From positions 1 to 64,000 of the forward strand of contig NZ_JAPVBQ010000005.1 in NCBI RefSeq assembly GCF_026968045.1: a stretch of 64,000 nt of DNA, read 5' to 3'. A program made the translations under genes and the position numbers. The first letter of the stretch is position 1. Each line of letters begins with the position of its first letter. This document shows positions 1-9,401 of this stretch, one piece after another. Source of the stretch: Modestobacter sp. VKM Ac-2977 (GTDB lineage: Bacteria; Actinomycetota; Actinomycetes; Mycobacteriales; Geodermatophilaceae). Below the pieces are notes generated by a model. The model did no database searches, had not been told where the DNA came from, and saw only the letters and a program-made list of their open reading frames with translations.

Positions 1-28
1 AGGACGCCGCCGGACATAACTCCCAGGA

Positions 29-56
29 CGGGGTCACAGCTACGGCTGTGGCCCCG
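29..56. terminator. Hairpin, probable terminator
   Basis: Inverted repeat: CGGGG-t-CACAGC pairs with GCTGTG-g-CCCCG around a TACG loop. It is followed by a T/C-rich but not pure-T stretch. It probably ends a gene lying left of the window; which strand it serves cannot be seen. Confidence 0.55.
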
Positions 57-361
57 TTCCTGCATTTCCGGGAGAGGTCGACCTGGGCCACGCCGGCCGG
101 TGTGCCTTCTGTACCGAGAAGGACACGTCGGCTGTCGCCAATCCCACTGCATCCCTCATGCCACTGGCGGTCGAGCGCCGGCTGTCGCCCCACTCCATCA
201 GCGGTACCTGGCGCCGAGGAGATGCCCGGGGCTCCAGGTCGTTGGTCCAGCGCGAGACCCCGATGGTGGTGCCCTGATTCGTCAGACGAGTTATCGGACG
301 CACAGGACGCCGAGCGGCCGGCGCGCCAAGAGCGGGCCGGCCGTCGGTTGTTGCTCGGTGA
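57..361. other. Intergenic stretch, no gene recognised
   Basis: About 305 bases between the left-edge hairpin and the end of the leftward ABC permease. Open frames exist on both strands, but their translations are arginine/proline-rich and low in complexity, have no recognisable domain and lack a ribosome binding site. Less G/C-biased than the flanking genes. It could be a decayed gene remnant; nothing supports a functional call. Confidence 0.4.
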
Positions 362-1060
362 TCAAGGGACAGCGCGTCGCAGCCCCAGGTATGCCAGCGC
401 GGCGAGCGCGAGGGCGGCCACCGCGGGCAGGCCGATGGCGAAGGACTCGACCGAACGGTCGGCCAGCCAGGCCCCCAGCTCTTCCCAGGCCCGGCGCCAG
501 GTGAGCAGTACGACGAGGGCACCGGTCCCCACGATCAGGGCGGCCGTCAGCGCGTAGATGCCCGTCGCCCCCCAGCGCTTGTAGAGCACGCCCAAGCCGA
601 TCCCCATGAAGGCGAAGGCCATCATCGGGACGGCGAAGACGACGACCTGCAGGGCCGGGTTCCCGACGTCCACGGCTCCGGGGGCCCAGAACTCCAGTCC
701 GACGCCCCAGCCGTTCGTGGCGTTCTCGACCGCGGTCAGCGCGGCCAGGGCGATGCCGAAGACGACCGCCTGGACGACGGCGACCAGCGCCGTCCCCAGG
801 TAGAAGACCCGACGGCTGAGGCTGAGCCCCATCGCCAGGGGGAACACCATGGTCACCGCCTGGATGTAGGTCACCAGCACCGTGATGTACAGCGCGGCCA
901 GACCGCCGGTGTTGGAGTCGCTCGCGCTGGTGTCCAGGTCACCGACGCCCCAGATCGCCAGGTTCACGACGAAGGCGAGCGCGACGATCGCCCAGCCGAT
1001 CCCGACGGACAGGAGTGGGTTGATGAGCTGGAGGCGGGCGGCGCCGAGGACACGGTTCAT
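362..1060 (-). CDS. ABC transporter permease (ABC-2-like)
   Basis: A 232-residue integral membrane protein with about six hydrophobic segments (near residues 20-40, 55-80, 90-112, 135-160, 168-190 and 208-228) and no other domain. Its ATG overlaps the TGA of the ATP-binding gene (ATGA), so the two are translationally coupled in a GntR-ATPase-permease operon. This layout is typical of YtrA-regulated transporters in Gram-positive bacteria, which export peptides, lipids or antibiotics or sense envelope stress. The cargo cannot be read from the sequence. Confidence 0.8.
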   Translation of the reverse strand: MNRVLGAARLQLINPLLSVGIGWAIVALAFVVNLAIWGVGDLDTSASDSNTGGLAALYITVLVTYIQAVTMVFPLAMGLSLSRRVFYLGTALVAVVQAVVFGIALAALTAVENATNGWGVGLEFWAPGAVDVGNPALQVVVFAVPMMAFAFMGIGLGVLYKRWGATGIYALTAALIVGTGALVVLLTWRRAWEELGAWLADRSVESFAIGLPAVAALALAALAYLGLRRAVP

Positions 1061-1980
1061 CGGTGGGCTCCCTGCAGAGTGGCGCGGTCGAGAGTCGAGG
1101 GTGTGGCGGGCTGCGCCGCGGCGAGGCTCATGGCGACCACCAGCCGCTGGATCGACGTCTGCTCGACGGCCAGGCCGAGGGTCGTGGCCTCCTGTCGGGC
1201 CGTCGCCGTCGCCGTCCGGACGATCGCCCGGGTCTGGCCGGCCATCGACTCCTGGTGCAGGACAGCGTGGCCGGCGCCGAAGGTGGCCACCTGGGCCGCC
1301 GGGCCGGTGACGGTCAGCGCCGTGGAGCGCAGCGTCTCCGCGTCCGCATCCAGCAGGACTCGGCCGCGGTCGATGAGCAGGACGTGCTCGAGCAGGTCGC
1401 TGATCTCCTCGATGAGGTGCGTGGAGAGCAGGATCGTGCGGGGGTGTTCGGCGTAGTCGGCCAGCAGGCGGTCGTAGAAGAGCTGGCGCGCGACGGCGTC
1501 CAGGCCCAGGTACGGCTCGTCGAAGAGCGTGACCGGTGCACGTGAGGCCAGGCCCAGGACGATGCCGACGGCCGAGTTCATCCCCCGGGACAGCTTCTTG
1601 ATCGGCCGTCTGCCGGGCAGGTCGAAGTCGGTGAGCAGCTGGTCGGCCAGTGGCTGGTCCCAGTTCGGGTAGAGGTGGGCGGCCGCGGAGACGGCGTCAC
1701 AGACGCGGAAGTGGTCCGGGTACCGCTGGCCCTCCTTGATGAAGCACATGCGGCTCAGCACGCCGTCGTTCTCGTACGGCGCTGCACCGAGCACGGTCAC
1801 CTGGCCTGCGGTGGGCACGCGGTGGCCGGTGAGCAGTTGCATGAGCGTGGTCTTGCCGGCGCCGTTCCGGCCGAGCAGGCCGGTGATCGTGTCCGCCTGC
1901 AGCGTGGTGGAGACGTCGGTCAGCGCGGTGTGCCCCCGGAAACGCATGGTGACGCCCAGGAGCGTGGCGGCGGCGGTCAC
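1057..1980 (-). CDS. ABC transporter ATP-binding protein
   Basis: A 307-residue single nucleotide-binding domain. Walker A is GRNGAGKTT at residues 37-45, the signature is LSRGM, Walker B is VTLFDEP, and the H-loop lies in STHLIEE. The signature is the degenerate LSRGM seen in drug and bacteriocin-export ATPases. The GTG start at 1980 overlaps the TGA of the regulator gene (GTGA); the frame stays open far upstream, but that extension is an arginine-rich shadow of the regulator. It should pair with the downstream permease to power efflux. Confidence 0.88.
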   Translation of the reverse strand: MTAAATLLGVTMRFRGHTALTDVSTTLQADTITGLLGRNGAGKTTLMQLLTGHRVPTAGQVTVLGAAPYENDGVLSRMCFIKEGQRYPDHFRVCDAVSAAAHLYPNWDQPLADQLLTDFDLPGRRPIKKLSRGMNSAVGIVLGLASRAPVTLFDEPYLGLDAVARQLFYDRLLADYAEHPRTILLSTHLIEEISDLLEHVLLIDRGRVLLDADAETLRSTALTVTGPAAQVATFGAGHAVLHQESMAGQTRAIVRTATATARQEATTLGLAVEQTSIQRLVVAMSLAAAQPATPSTLDRATLQGAHR

Positions 1981-2339
1981 GACCGGCCTCCCCGCTCGCG
2001 CAGCAGCTGGACGATCTCGGCGATGCTGATGCCGACCTTGTCGGCCTCGGCCAGCAGGGGGGTGAGGTACTGCTCGGCGAACTCGCTGCGGCGCCGCTTG
2101 AGCAGCTGCTCCCGTGCGCCGGTGGCGACGAACATCCCGACTCCTCGTCTCTTGTAGAGGACCCCGTCGGCCACCAGCTGGTTCAGGCCCTTGGCGGCGG
2201 TGGCGGGGTTGATGCGGTGGAAGGCGGCCAGCTCGTTGGACGAGGGCGCCTGGCTCTCCTCGGCGAGGGAGCCGTCGACGATCGCGTCCTCGAGCTGGGT
2301 GGCGACCTGCCGGAAGATCGGCCCGGCGTCCTCGTTCAC
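1977..2339 (-). CDS. GntR family regulator, YtrA subfamily
   Basis: A 120-residue protein. The N-terminal winged helix-turn-helix (about residues 8-75: IFRQVATQLEDAIVDGSL, then NELAAFHRINPATAAKGLNQL) is followed by only about 45 residues, with no effector-binding domain. That short tail is the mark of the YtrA subfamily, whose genes usually head operons for ABC transporters and repress them. Here it is first of three overlapping genes, and a strong dyad lies 27 bases upstream of its start. Autorepression relieved by an envelope or antibiotic signal is the likely mode. Confidence 0.88.
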   Translation of the reverse strand: MNEDAGPIFRQVATQLEDAIVDGSLAEESQAPSSNELAAFHRINPATAAKGLNQLVADGVLYKRRGVGMFVATGAREQLLKRRRSEFAEQYLTPLLAEADKVGISIAEIVQLLRERGGRS

Positions 2340-2365
2340 CGAGGCGCACGACCCGGCACGCTCAC

Positions 2366-2391
2366 TGGTTCATTACTCATGTAGCGAACCA
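2366..2391 (-). promoter_or_regulatory. Dyad operator for the YtrA-type repressor
   Basis: A 26-base near-perfect dyad: TGGTTC at 2366-2371 mirrors GAACCA at 2386-2391, and inner TAC (2374-2376) mirrors GTA (2381-2383), around a TCAT centre. The site is A/T-richer than its surroundings and sits where the promoter of the GntR-ABC operon is expected. Best guess is the binding site of the neighbouring repressor. Confidence 0.65.
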
Positions 2392-2428
2392 TAGAGCCGA
2401 GGAATCGCAGTGCACAAGTCCCCGCAAC

Positions 2429-2487
2429 GGGACCGTCACACGGGCCCGCTAAGTTCCTGACTCCGCCGGCTCGCCGACGTCAGGAGG
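2429..2487 (+). promoter_or_regulatory. Urease leader with two hairpins, the second covering the RBS
   Basis: The first hairpin pairs GGG-a-CCGT (2429-2436) with ACGG-g-CCC (2440-2447). In the second, CCTGAC (2456-2461) pairs with GTCAGG (2479-2484), which contains the start of the AGGAGG Shine-Dalgarno (2482-2487) used by the GTG at 2497. A leader that can hide the ribosome binding site suggests translational control, but no known riboswitch consensus is recognised. Confidence 0.4.
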
Positions 2488-2496
2488 ACGACGCCC

Positions 2497-2799
2497 GTGT
2501 TGCTGTCCCCGCACGAGCAGGAACGGCTGATGCTCAGCTACGCCGCCGAGCTCGCCCGCCGCCGTCAGGCCCGGGGTCTGAGGCTCAACCTCCCCGAGGC
2601 GACCGCGATCGTCACCGACCACGTGCTCGAGGGCGCCCGGGACGGCGAGCTGGTCACCGACCTGATGCAGTCCGGCCGCACCGTGCTGACCCGGGACGAC
2701 GTGATGGACGGCGTCCCGGAGCTGCTGGAGGAGGTGCAGGTGGAGGCGACCTTCCCGGACGGGACGAAGCTGGTGACGGTCCACCACCCGATCTCGTGA
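2497..2799 (+). CDS. ureA: Urease gamma subunit
   Basis: A 100-residue protein of the standard gamma-subunit length, beginning [13 protein letters not shown] and containing [16 protein letters not shown] and [20 protein letters not shown], all hallmark gamma-subunit segments. It forms the (UreABC)3 apo-enzyme in the cytoplasm. The GTG start is set by AGGAGG nine bases upstream. First gene of a six-gene ureABCFGD unit whose members overlap or nearly touch; its stop overlaps the ureB start. Confidence 0.97.
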   Translation: MLLSPHEQERLMLSYAAELARRRQARGLRLNLPEATAIVTDHVLEGARDGELVTDLMQSGRTVLTRDDVMDGVPELLEEVQVEATFPDGTKLVTVHHPIS

Positions 2800-3097
2800 T
2801 CCCCGGCGAGGTCATCACGGCCGAGGGCGTCATCGAGACGCTGCCCGGCGTGCCGCGGATCGAGCTGGCGGTGCACAACACCGGCGACCGGCCGGTCCAG
2901 GTCGGCTCCCACTTCCACTTCGCCCAGGCGAACCGGGCGCTGGCGTTCGACCGGGCTGCGGCGCACGGTCACCGGCTCGACATCGCCGCCGGCACGGCCG
3001 TCCGGTTCGAGCCCGGCATCCAGCGCACCGTCATCCTCGTCCCGCTGGCCGGCGCCCGCGTCGTCCCCGGGCTCACTGCGGAAGGCGGGCTGGCCTG

Positions 3098-3098
<1 letters not shown>
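2796..3098 (+). CDS. ureB: Urease beta subunit
   Basis: A 100-residue beta subunit with the family segments [13 protein letters not shown] at the N-terminus, then [22 protein letters not shown] and [17 protein letters not shown]. The GTG start overlaps the ureA TGA (GTGA), and its own stop overlaps the ureC ATG (TGATG). It is a separate polypeptide, as in most soil bacteria, rather than fused to gamma as in Helicobacter. It has a structural role in the urease trimer. Confidence 0.97.
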
Positions 3099-4818
<1,720 letters not shown>

Positions 4819-4819
<1 letters not shown>

Positions 4820-5466
4820 TGACGGCTGCGCTGCTGACCCTCGCCGACTCGCGACTGCCCGCTGGGGGACACACCCACTCCGGCGGCGTGGAACAGGCCA
4901 TCGCGGCCGGGGTGCTCGCCGACCCGGGCTCGTTGGCGGTCTTCCTGCGCCGGCGGTTGACCACCTCGGGCGCGGTGGCCGCCGGGCTGGCCGCGGCCGC
5001 GTGCCGGGCGGTGGACGACGCCGACCCGGTGGCCGCGCTCGGTGCGCTGGACGCGGAGGCGGATGCCCGTACGCCCTCCCCGGCGCTGCGGGCCGCCTCC
5101 CGCCAGCAGGGCCGGGGGCTGGTGCGGGTCGGCAGCCGTGCCTGGCCGCACCCGGCGTGGGCCGCGCTGCCGACCCAACCCCACCACCCGCTGGCCCTCG
5201 GCATCGCCGCGGCCACCGGCGGGCTGACCCCGCGTGACGCCGCGCACGCCGCTGCCTACCTCTCGATCAGCGGCCCGGCCACCGCCGCCCAGCGGTTGCT
5301 GGCCATGGACCCGATCACCGTGGCCGCGGTGACCGCCCGGCTGGCCCCCGAGGTCGACGAGGTGGCCGACGCCTCCGCCGGAGCACTGCCTGCCGCCACC
5401 GACCCCCTCCTCGACCTGCTCGCCGAGGTGCACGCCGCCCGCGCGGACCGCTTCTTCGCCTCATGA
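4819..5466 (+). CDS. ureF: Urease accessory protein UreF
   Basis: A 215-residue UreF with the family opening LTLADSRLPAGGHTHSGGVE and the central QGRGLVRVGSRAWP. UreF acts with UreD and UreG as the activation complex that gates GTPase-driven nickel delivery. The ATG overlaps the ureC TGA; an upstream in-frame extension inside ureC was discarded. UreE, the nickel metallochaperone, is absent, as in many actinobacterial urease clusters. Confidence 0.92.
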
Positions 5467-5484
5467 CCCCGACCAGGAGTGCCC

Positions 5485-6165
5485 ATGCCGCCTGACCACC
5501 GGATCGACGACTACGTCGACCCGTACACCCCCGAGCACCGGCACGGCGGCCCCCTGCGGGTGGGCCTCGGCGGGCCGGTCGGCTCGGGCAAGACCGCCCT
5601 GGCCGCCGCGCTGTGCCGCACGCTGGGCGCCGAGTACGACCTCGCCGTCGTCACCAACGACATCTACACGACCGAGGACGCCGACTTCCTGCGCCGCAAC
5701 GCCGTACTGCCCGACGACCGGATCGAGGCGGTGCAGACCGGCTGCTGCCCGCACACCGCGATCCGCGACGACATCACCGCCAACCTCGACGCCGTGGAGC
5801 TGCTGGAATCCCGGCACCCAGGGCTGGAGCTGGTCTTCGTCGAGTCCGGCGGTGACAACCTGACCGCCTCGTTCAGCTACGGGTTGGTCGACGTCCAGGT
5901 GTTCGTGGTCGACGTCGCCGGCGGGGACAAGGTGCCGCGCAAGGGCGGGCCCGGGGTGACCGCCTCGGACCTGCTGGTGGTCAACAAGACCGACCTCGCG
6001 CCGCTGGTCGGCGCCGACCTCGGGGTGATGCGCCGCGACTCCGCCGCCGTCCGCGGGGACAAGCCGACGCTGCTGATCTCGCTGCGCGAGGACCCGGCGG
6101 CGACCGAGGTCGCCGAGTGGGTGCGGGAGCAGGTGCGCGCGAGGGCGTTGCAGACGGCGCCGTGA
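5485..6165 (+). CDS. ureG: Urease accessory GTPase UreG
   Basis: A 226-residue SIMIBI-class GTPase that drives nickel insertion. The P-loop is [11 protein letters not shown], switch region [15 protein letters not shown], nickel-binding Cys-Pro-His in [10 protein letters not shown], then [14 protein letters not shown] and the G4 motif NKTD. ATG 5485 is preferred over the in-frame GTG at 5479, because AGGAG at 5475-5479 leaves a sensible five-base gap only to the ATG. Its TGA overlaps the ureD GTG. Confidence 0.95.
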   Translation: MPPDHRIDDYVDPYTPEHRHGGPLRVGLGGPVGSGKTALAAALCRTLGAEYDLAVVTNDIYTTEDADFLRRNAVLPDDRIEAVQTGCCPHTAIRDDITANLDAVELLESRHPGLELVFVESGGDNLTASFSYGLVDVQVFVVDVAGGDKVPRKGGPGVTASDLLVVNKTDLAPLVGADLGVMRRDSAAVRGDKPTLLISLREDPAATEVAEWVREQVRARALQTAP

Positions 6166-6884
6166 GGACGCGGGTGGAGGTGGTCGCCCGGTGCGACGCG
6201 CGGGGGCGCACGACCCTGCCGATCGTGCGCACCAGCGGGCAGCTGGCGGTGCGGCGCACCGGCGCTGCCTCCGTGCACCTGGTCGCCACGGCCTTCGGCC
6301 CGCTGGGCGGGGACGACGTGGAGATCCGGCTCGTCGTGGAGGCAGGCGCCCGGCTCAGCGTCCACACGGTGGCCGCGTCCGTCGTGCTGCCCGCCCGGGG
6401 GGAGTCTCCGCCGTCGCGGCAGGTGGTGCGCGCCGAGGTCGCCGGCGTGCTTCAGCTGGCGCCGGAGCCGACCGTCGTCACCGCGCGCGCCGACCACCGG
6501 GCCGAGCTGCACGCGCAGCTGGCCGATGGCGGCGAGCTGACCGCCACCGAGCAGGTGCTGCTCGGCCGGGTGGGCGAGGAGCCCGGTCGCTGGACCGGCA
6601 CGACCCGGGTCGAGCGGGACGGTCGTCCGCTGGTGCACACCGCGATCGGCCTGGGGCCCGGGGCGCCGGCCTGGCTGCCGCCGGTCGCCCCCAGGGCCTA
6701 CGTCTCCACGGTGTCGATCGGCGACGCGTGGCCCGAGGTGGCGACCGGGGTCGACGCCGTGCGGTTGCCGTTGCCCGGCGGTTGGGTGGGGACGGCGTGG
6801 GGCGACGAGCTGCACGACGCGGTGACCCGGTTGGCGTCGGTGTCGCCGCGACCGGTCGACGAGCTGGCGGAGGTGACGCGGTGA
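6162..6884 (+). CDS. ureD: Urease accessory protein UreD
   Basis: A 240-residue UreD/UreH scaffold protein. Recognisable segments are [58 protein letters not shown] and the C-terminal [13 protein letters not shown]. It binds apo-urease and recruits UreF and UreG. The GTG start overlaps the ureG stop, and its stop overlaps the next gene (GTGA), which links the urease genes to allantoinase in one transcript. Confidence 0.88.
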   Translation: MRTRVEVVARCDARGRTTLPIVRTSGQLAVRRTGAASVHLVATAFGPLGGDDVEIRLVVEAGARLSVHTVAASVVLPARGESPPSRQVVRAEVAGVLQLAPEPTVVTARADHRAELHAQLADGGELTATEQVLLGRVGEEPGRWTGTTRVERDGRPLVHTAIGLGPGAPAWLPPVAPRAYVSTVSIGDAWPEVATGVDAVRLPLPGGWVGTAWGDELHDAVTRLASVSPRPVDELAEVTR

Positions 6885-8206
6885 GCGGGTCGTTCGTCGT
6901 GCGGGCCCGGCGGGTGGTGCTGCCCGACGGGGAGCGGTCGGCTGCGGTGCACGTGCAGGACGGCGTCATCGTCGCCGTCACCGGCTTCGGTGAGGTCGAC
7001 GGCCAGGTGGTCACCCTCGCCGAGGACGAGGTGCTGCTGCCCGGGCTGGTCGACAGCCACGTGCACGTCAACGAGCCCGGGCGCACCGAGTGGGAGGGCT
7101 TCGCCTCGGCGACCCGGGCCGCGGCGGCGGGGGGCATCACCACGATCGTCGACATGCCGCTGAACTCGGTCCCGCCGACGGTCGACGTCGAGGCGTTGCA
7201 CGTGAAACGCGCGGCGGCCGAGGGGCAGGTCAGCGTGGACGTCGCCTTCTGGGGTGGCGCCGTGCCCGGCAACACCGGCCAGCTCCCACGGCTGCTCGCC
7301 GCCGGCGCGGTGGGCGTGAAGTGCTTCCTGCTGGACTCCGGGGTGCCGGAGTTCCCGCCGCTGGACGACGCCGGCCTCCGGGCGGCGCTCACCGAGCTGG
7401 CCGCCGTCGACGGGCTGCTCATCGCGCACTGCGAGGACGACGACGTGATCACCGCCGCCCCGCAGCCCGGCGGGCGGAGCTACGCCGACTTCCTCGCCTC
7501 GCGGCCGGGTGCGGCGGAGGAGACCGCGATCGGCCGGCTGATCGCCGCTGCCCGGGACACCGGCGCCCGGGTGCACGTCGTCCACCTGGCCGATGCCGGT
7601 GCGCTGCCGATGCTGCGGGCCGCCCGGGCCGAGGGGGTGCGGATCACCGTCGAGACCTGCCCGCACTACCTGACGTTCAGCGCCGAGGAGGTGCCCGACG
7701 GCGACACGTCGTTCAAGTGCTGCCCGCCCATCCGGGAGGCCGAGCACCGGGAGGCGCTGTGGCGCGCGCTGGCCAACGGCGACATCGACCTGGTGGTCAG
7801 CGACCACTCGCCGTGCACACCGGAGCTCAAGCGGCTGGACGTCGGCGACTTCGCGCTGGCCTGGGGCGGGATCGCCGGGCTGCAGGTGACCCTGCCGGTG
7901 GTGTGGAGCGGGGCCCGGGCGCGGGGGTTCTCCCTCGCCGACGTCGTCCGGTGGATGGCGGCCGCGCCGGCGCGGCTGACCGGGCTGACCGGCAAGGGGG
8001 CGATCGCCGTGGGCAAGGACGCCGACCTGGTGGCGTTCGCCCCCGACGAGCCGTGGCGGGTGGCGCAGCTGCACCACCGCAGCCCGGTCACGCCGTACGC
8101 GGGGCGGGAGCTGACCGGGGTGGTCCGCCGGACCTGGCTGCGCGGGCAGCCGCTGGTCGACGGGGCGGCTCCCCTCGGCCGGTTGCTCGAGCGATCGGAG
8201 GGGTGA
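6881..8206 (+). CDS. allB: Allantoinase
   Basis: A 441-residue cyclic amidohydrolase that opens allantoin to allantoate. Metal ligands are visible: DSHVHVNEPGRTEWEGF (HxH), the carboxylated Lys in GAVGVKCFL, the metal His in LIAHCEDDD, the His in VHVVHLADA, and the Asp in VVSDHSPC. The CxxHSPC-like region and SFKCCPPIRE favour allantoinase over dihydropyrimidinase. The GTG overlaps the ureD stop, so allantoin cleavage and urease are physically coupled. The long upstream open frame inside ureD is not coding. Confidence 0.93.
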   Translation: MSGSFVVRARRVVLPDGERSAAVHVQDGVIVAVTGFGEVDGQVVTLAEDEVLLPGLVDSHVHVNEPGRTEWEGFASATRAAAAGGITTIVDMPLNSVPPTVDVEALHVKRAAAEGQVSVDVAFWGGAVPGNTGQLPRLLAAGAVGVKCFLLDSGVPEFPPLDDAGLRAALTELAAVDGLLIAHCEDDDVITAAPQPGGRSYADFLASRPGAAEETAIGRLIAAARDTGARVHVVHLADAGALPMLRAARAEGVRITVETCPHYLTFSAEEVPDGDTSFKCCPPIREAEHREALWRALANGDIDLVVSDHSPCTPELKRLDVGDFALAWGGIAGLQVTLPVVWSGARARGFSLADVVRWMAAAPARLTGLTGKGAIAVGKDADLVAFAPDEPWRVAQLHHRSPVTPYAGRELTGVVRRTWLRGQPLVDGAAPLGRLLERSEG

Positions 8207-8261
8207 CGGGCCCGCGCCGTGTCACAGTGACCCGCGTCCGTCCCGATCCGTCTGGAGCCCG

Positions 8262-9392
8262 ATGACCGACCCCGCCTTCCTCGCCCTCCCCGACCTGGCC
8301 CGTCGTGACCTCGGCGGCGCCGTCGTCGCCGCGAACGACGAGTTCTTCGCCGCCCGGGAGAACCTGGTGCTGCCGCACCCGGCCGTGCCGCGCACCGAGT
8401 TCGGGCACAAGGGCAAGGAGTACGACGGCTGGGAGACGCGCCGCCGGCGCAGCCCCGGGCACGACTGGGCGATCGTGCGGCTCGGGGCGCCGGGGATCGT
8501 GGCCGGCGTCGTCGTCGACACCGCGTTCTTCACCGGCAACTACCCGCCGCAGGCCTCGCTGGAGGGCGCTGCGGTCGAGGGCCACCCGTCGGTCGAGGAG
8601 CTGACCCGAGCCGACTGGCAGCCGCTGCTGCCGCTGTCGGACCTCGCGGGGGACGCCGCCAACGCCTTCGCCGTCGACTCCGACCGGCGGTACACGCACG
8701 TTCGGCTGTCCATCCACCCCGACGGCGGGGTGGCCCGGCTGCGGGTGCACGGCACCGTCGTCCCGGACCCGCGACTGGTGGACGCCGGGCCGTTCGACCT
8801 GGCCGCCCTGGAGAACGGCGGGCGGGTCACCGGTGTGAGCAACGCCCACTACGGCAGCCCGCACCAGCTGATCGGCCGCGGGACGGCCCGGTCGATGGGG
8901 GAGGGCTGGGAGAACGCCCGCCGCCGCGGCGGGGGCAACGACTGGGTCGACGTCGACCTGGCCTGCGACGGCGTGGTCACCCTCGCCGAACTGGACACCT
9001 CCTGGTTCCTGGGCAACGCCCCGGGCACCGCCTCGCTCACCGGCCGCACCGCCGACGGCGCGGAGGTCGTGCTGCTGCCCCGCACCCGGCTGCAGCCGGA
9101 CACCCGGCACCGGTTCGTCCTGGACGGGGAGACCGGGGTGAGCAGCGTGCGGATGGACGTCTTCCCGGACGGCGGGATGGCCCGGCTGCGGCTGTGGGGG
9201 CGACCCACCGCCGCCGGCCGCGCCGCACTGGGACGCCGCTGGTTCGACGCGCTGCCCGACGTCCCGGCGCTGGAGGTGCTGGGCTCGCTCGGCGTCGACC
9301 CGACCGAGGCGGGCCGGCTGGTCGGGCCCCGCTCGCTGACCGGCGAACTGCCGCCCGCCGTCCGCTCCCTGCTCGACGGTCGGGCCGGCTGA
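8262..9392 (+). CDS. alc: Allantoicase
   Basis: A 376-residue allantoicase hydrolysing allantoate to ureidoglycolate and urea, the substrate of the upstream urease. The family's two homologous halves are visible: GKEYDGWETRRRR...HDWAIVRLG, then MGEGWENARRR...NDWVDVDLA, each followed by a jelly-roll ending in the related SIHPDGGVARLRVHG and DVFPDGGMARLRLWG. It starts 55 bases after allB; the gap contains an inverted repeat GTCACAGTGAC (8221-8231). It ends nine bases from the convergent xanthine dehydrogenase operon. Confidence 0.93.
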   Translation: MTDPAFLALPDLARRDLGGAVVAANDEFFAARENLVLPHPAVPRTEFGHKGKEYDGWETRRRRSPGHDWAIVRLGAPGIVAGVVVDTAFFTGNYPPQASLEGAAVEGHPSVEELTRADWQPLLPLSDLAGDAANAFAVDSDRRYTHVRLSIHPDGGVARLRVHGTVVPDPRLVDAGPFDLAALENGGRVTGVSNAHYGSPHQLIGRGTARSMGEGWENARRRGGGNDWVDVDLACDGVVTLAELDTSWFLGNAPGTASLTGRTADGAEVVLLPRTRLQPDTRHRFVLDGETGVSSVRMDVFPDGGMARLRLWGRPTAAGRAALGRRWFDALPDVPALEVLGSLGVDPTEAGRLVGPRSLTGELPPAVRSLLDGRAG

Positions 9393-9401
9393 CGGGGCTG
9401 G

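Noticed and set aside
1-60. Possible tRNA 3' end at the left edge
   Set aside because: The hairpin at 29-56 lacks a T-arm consensus (GTTCGA) and an acceptor stem with CCA; it reads better as a terminator.
2401-2496. Guanidine (ykkC or mini-ykkC) riboswitch before urease
   Set aside because: The hairpins do not show the conserved ACGR loops or the ykkC core; kept only as an unassigned leader.
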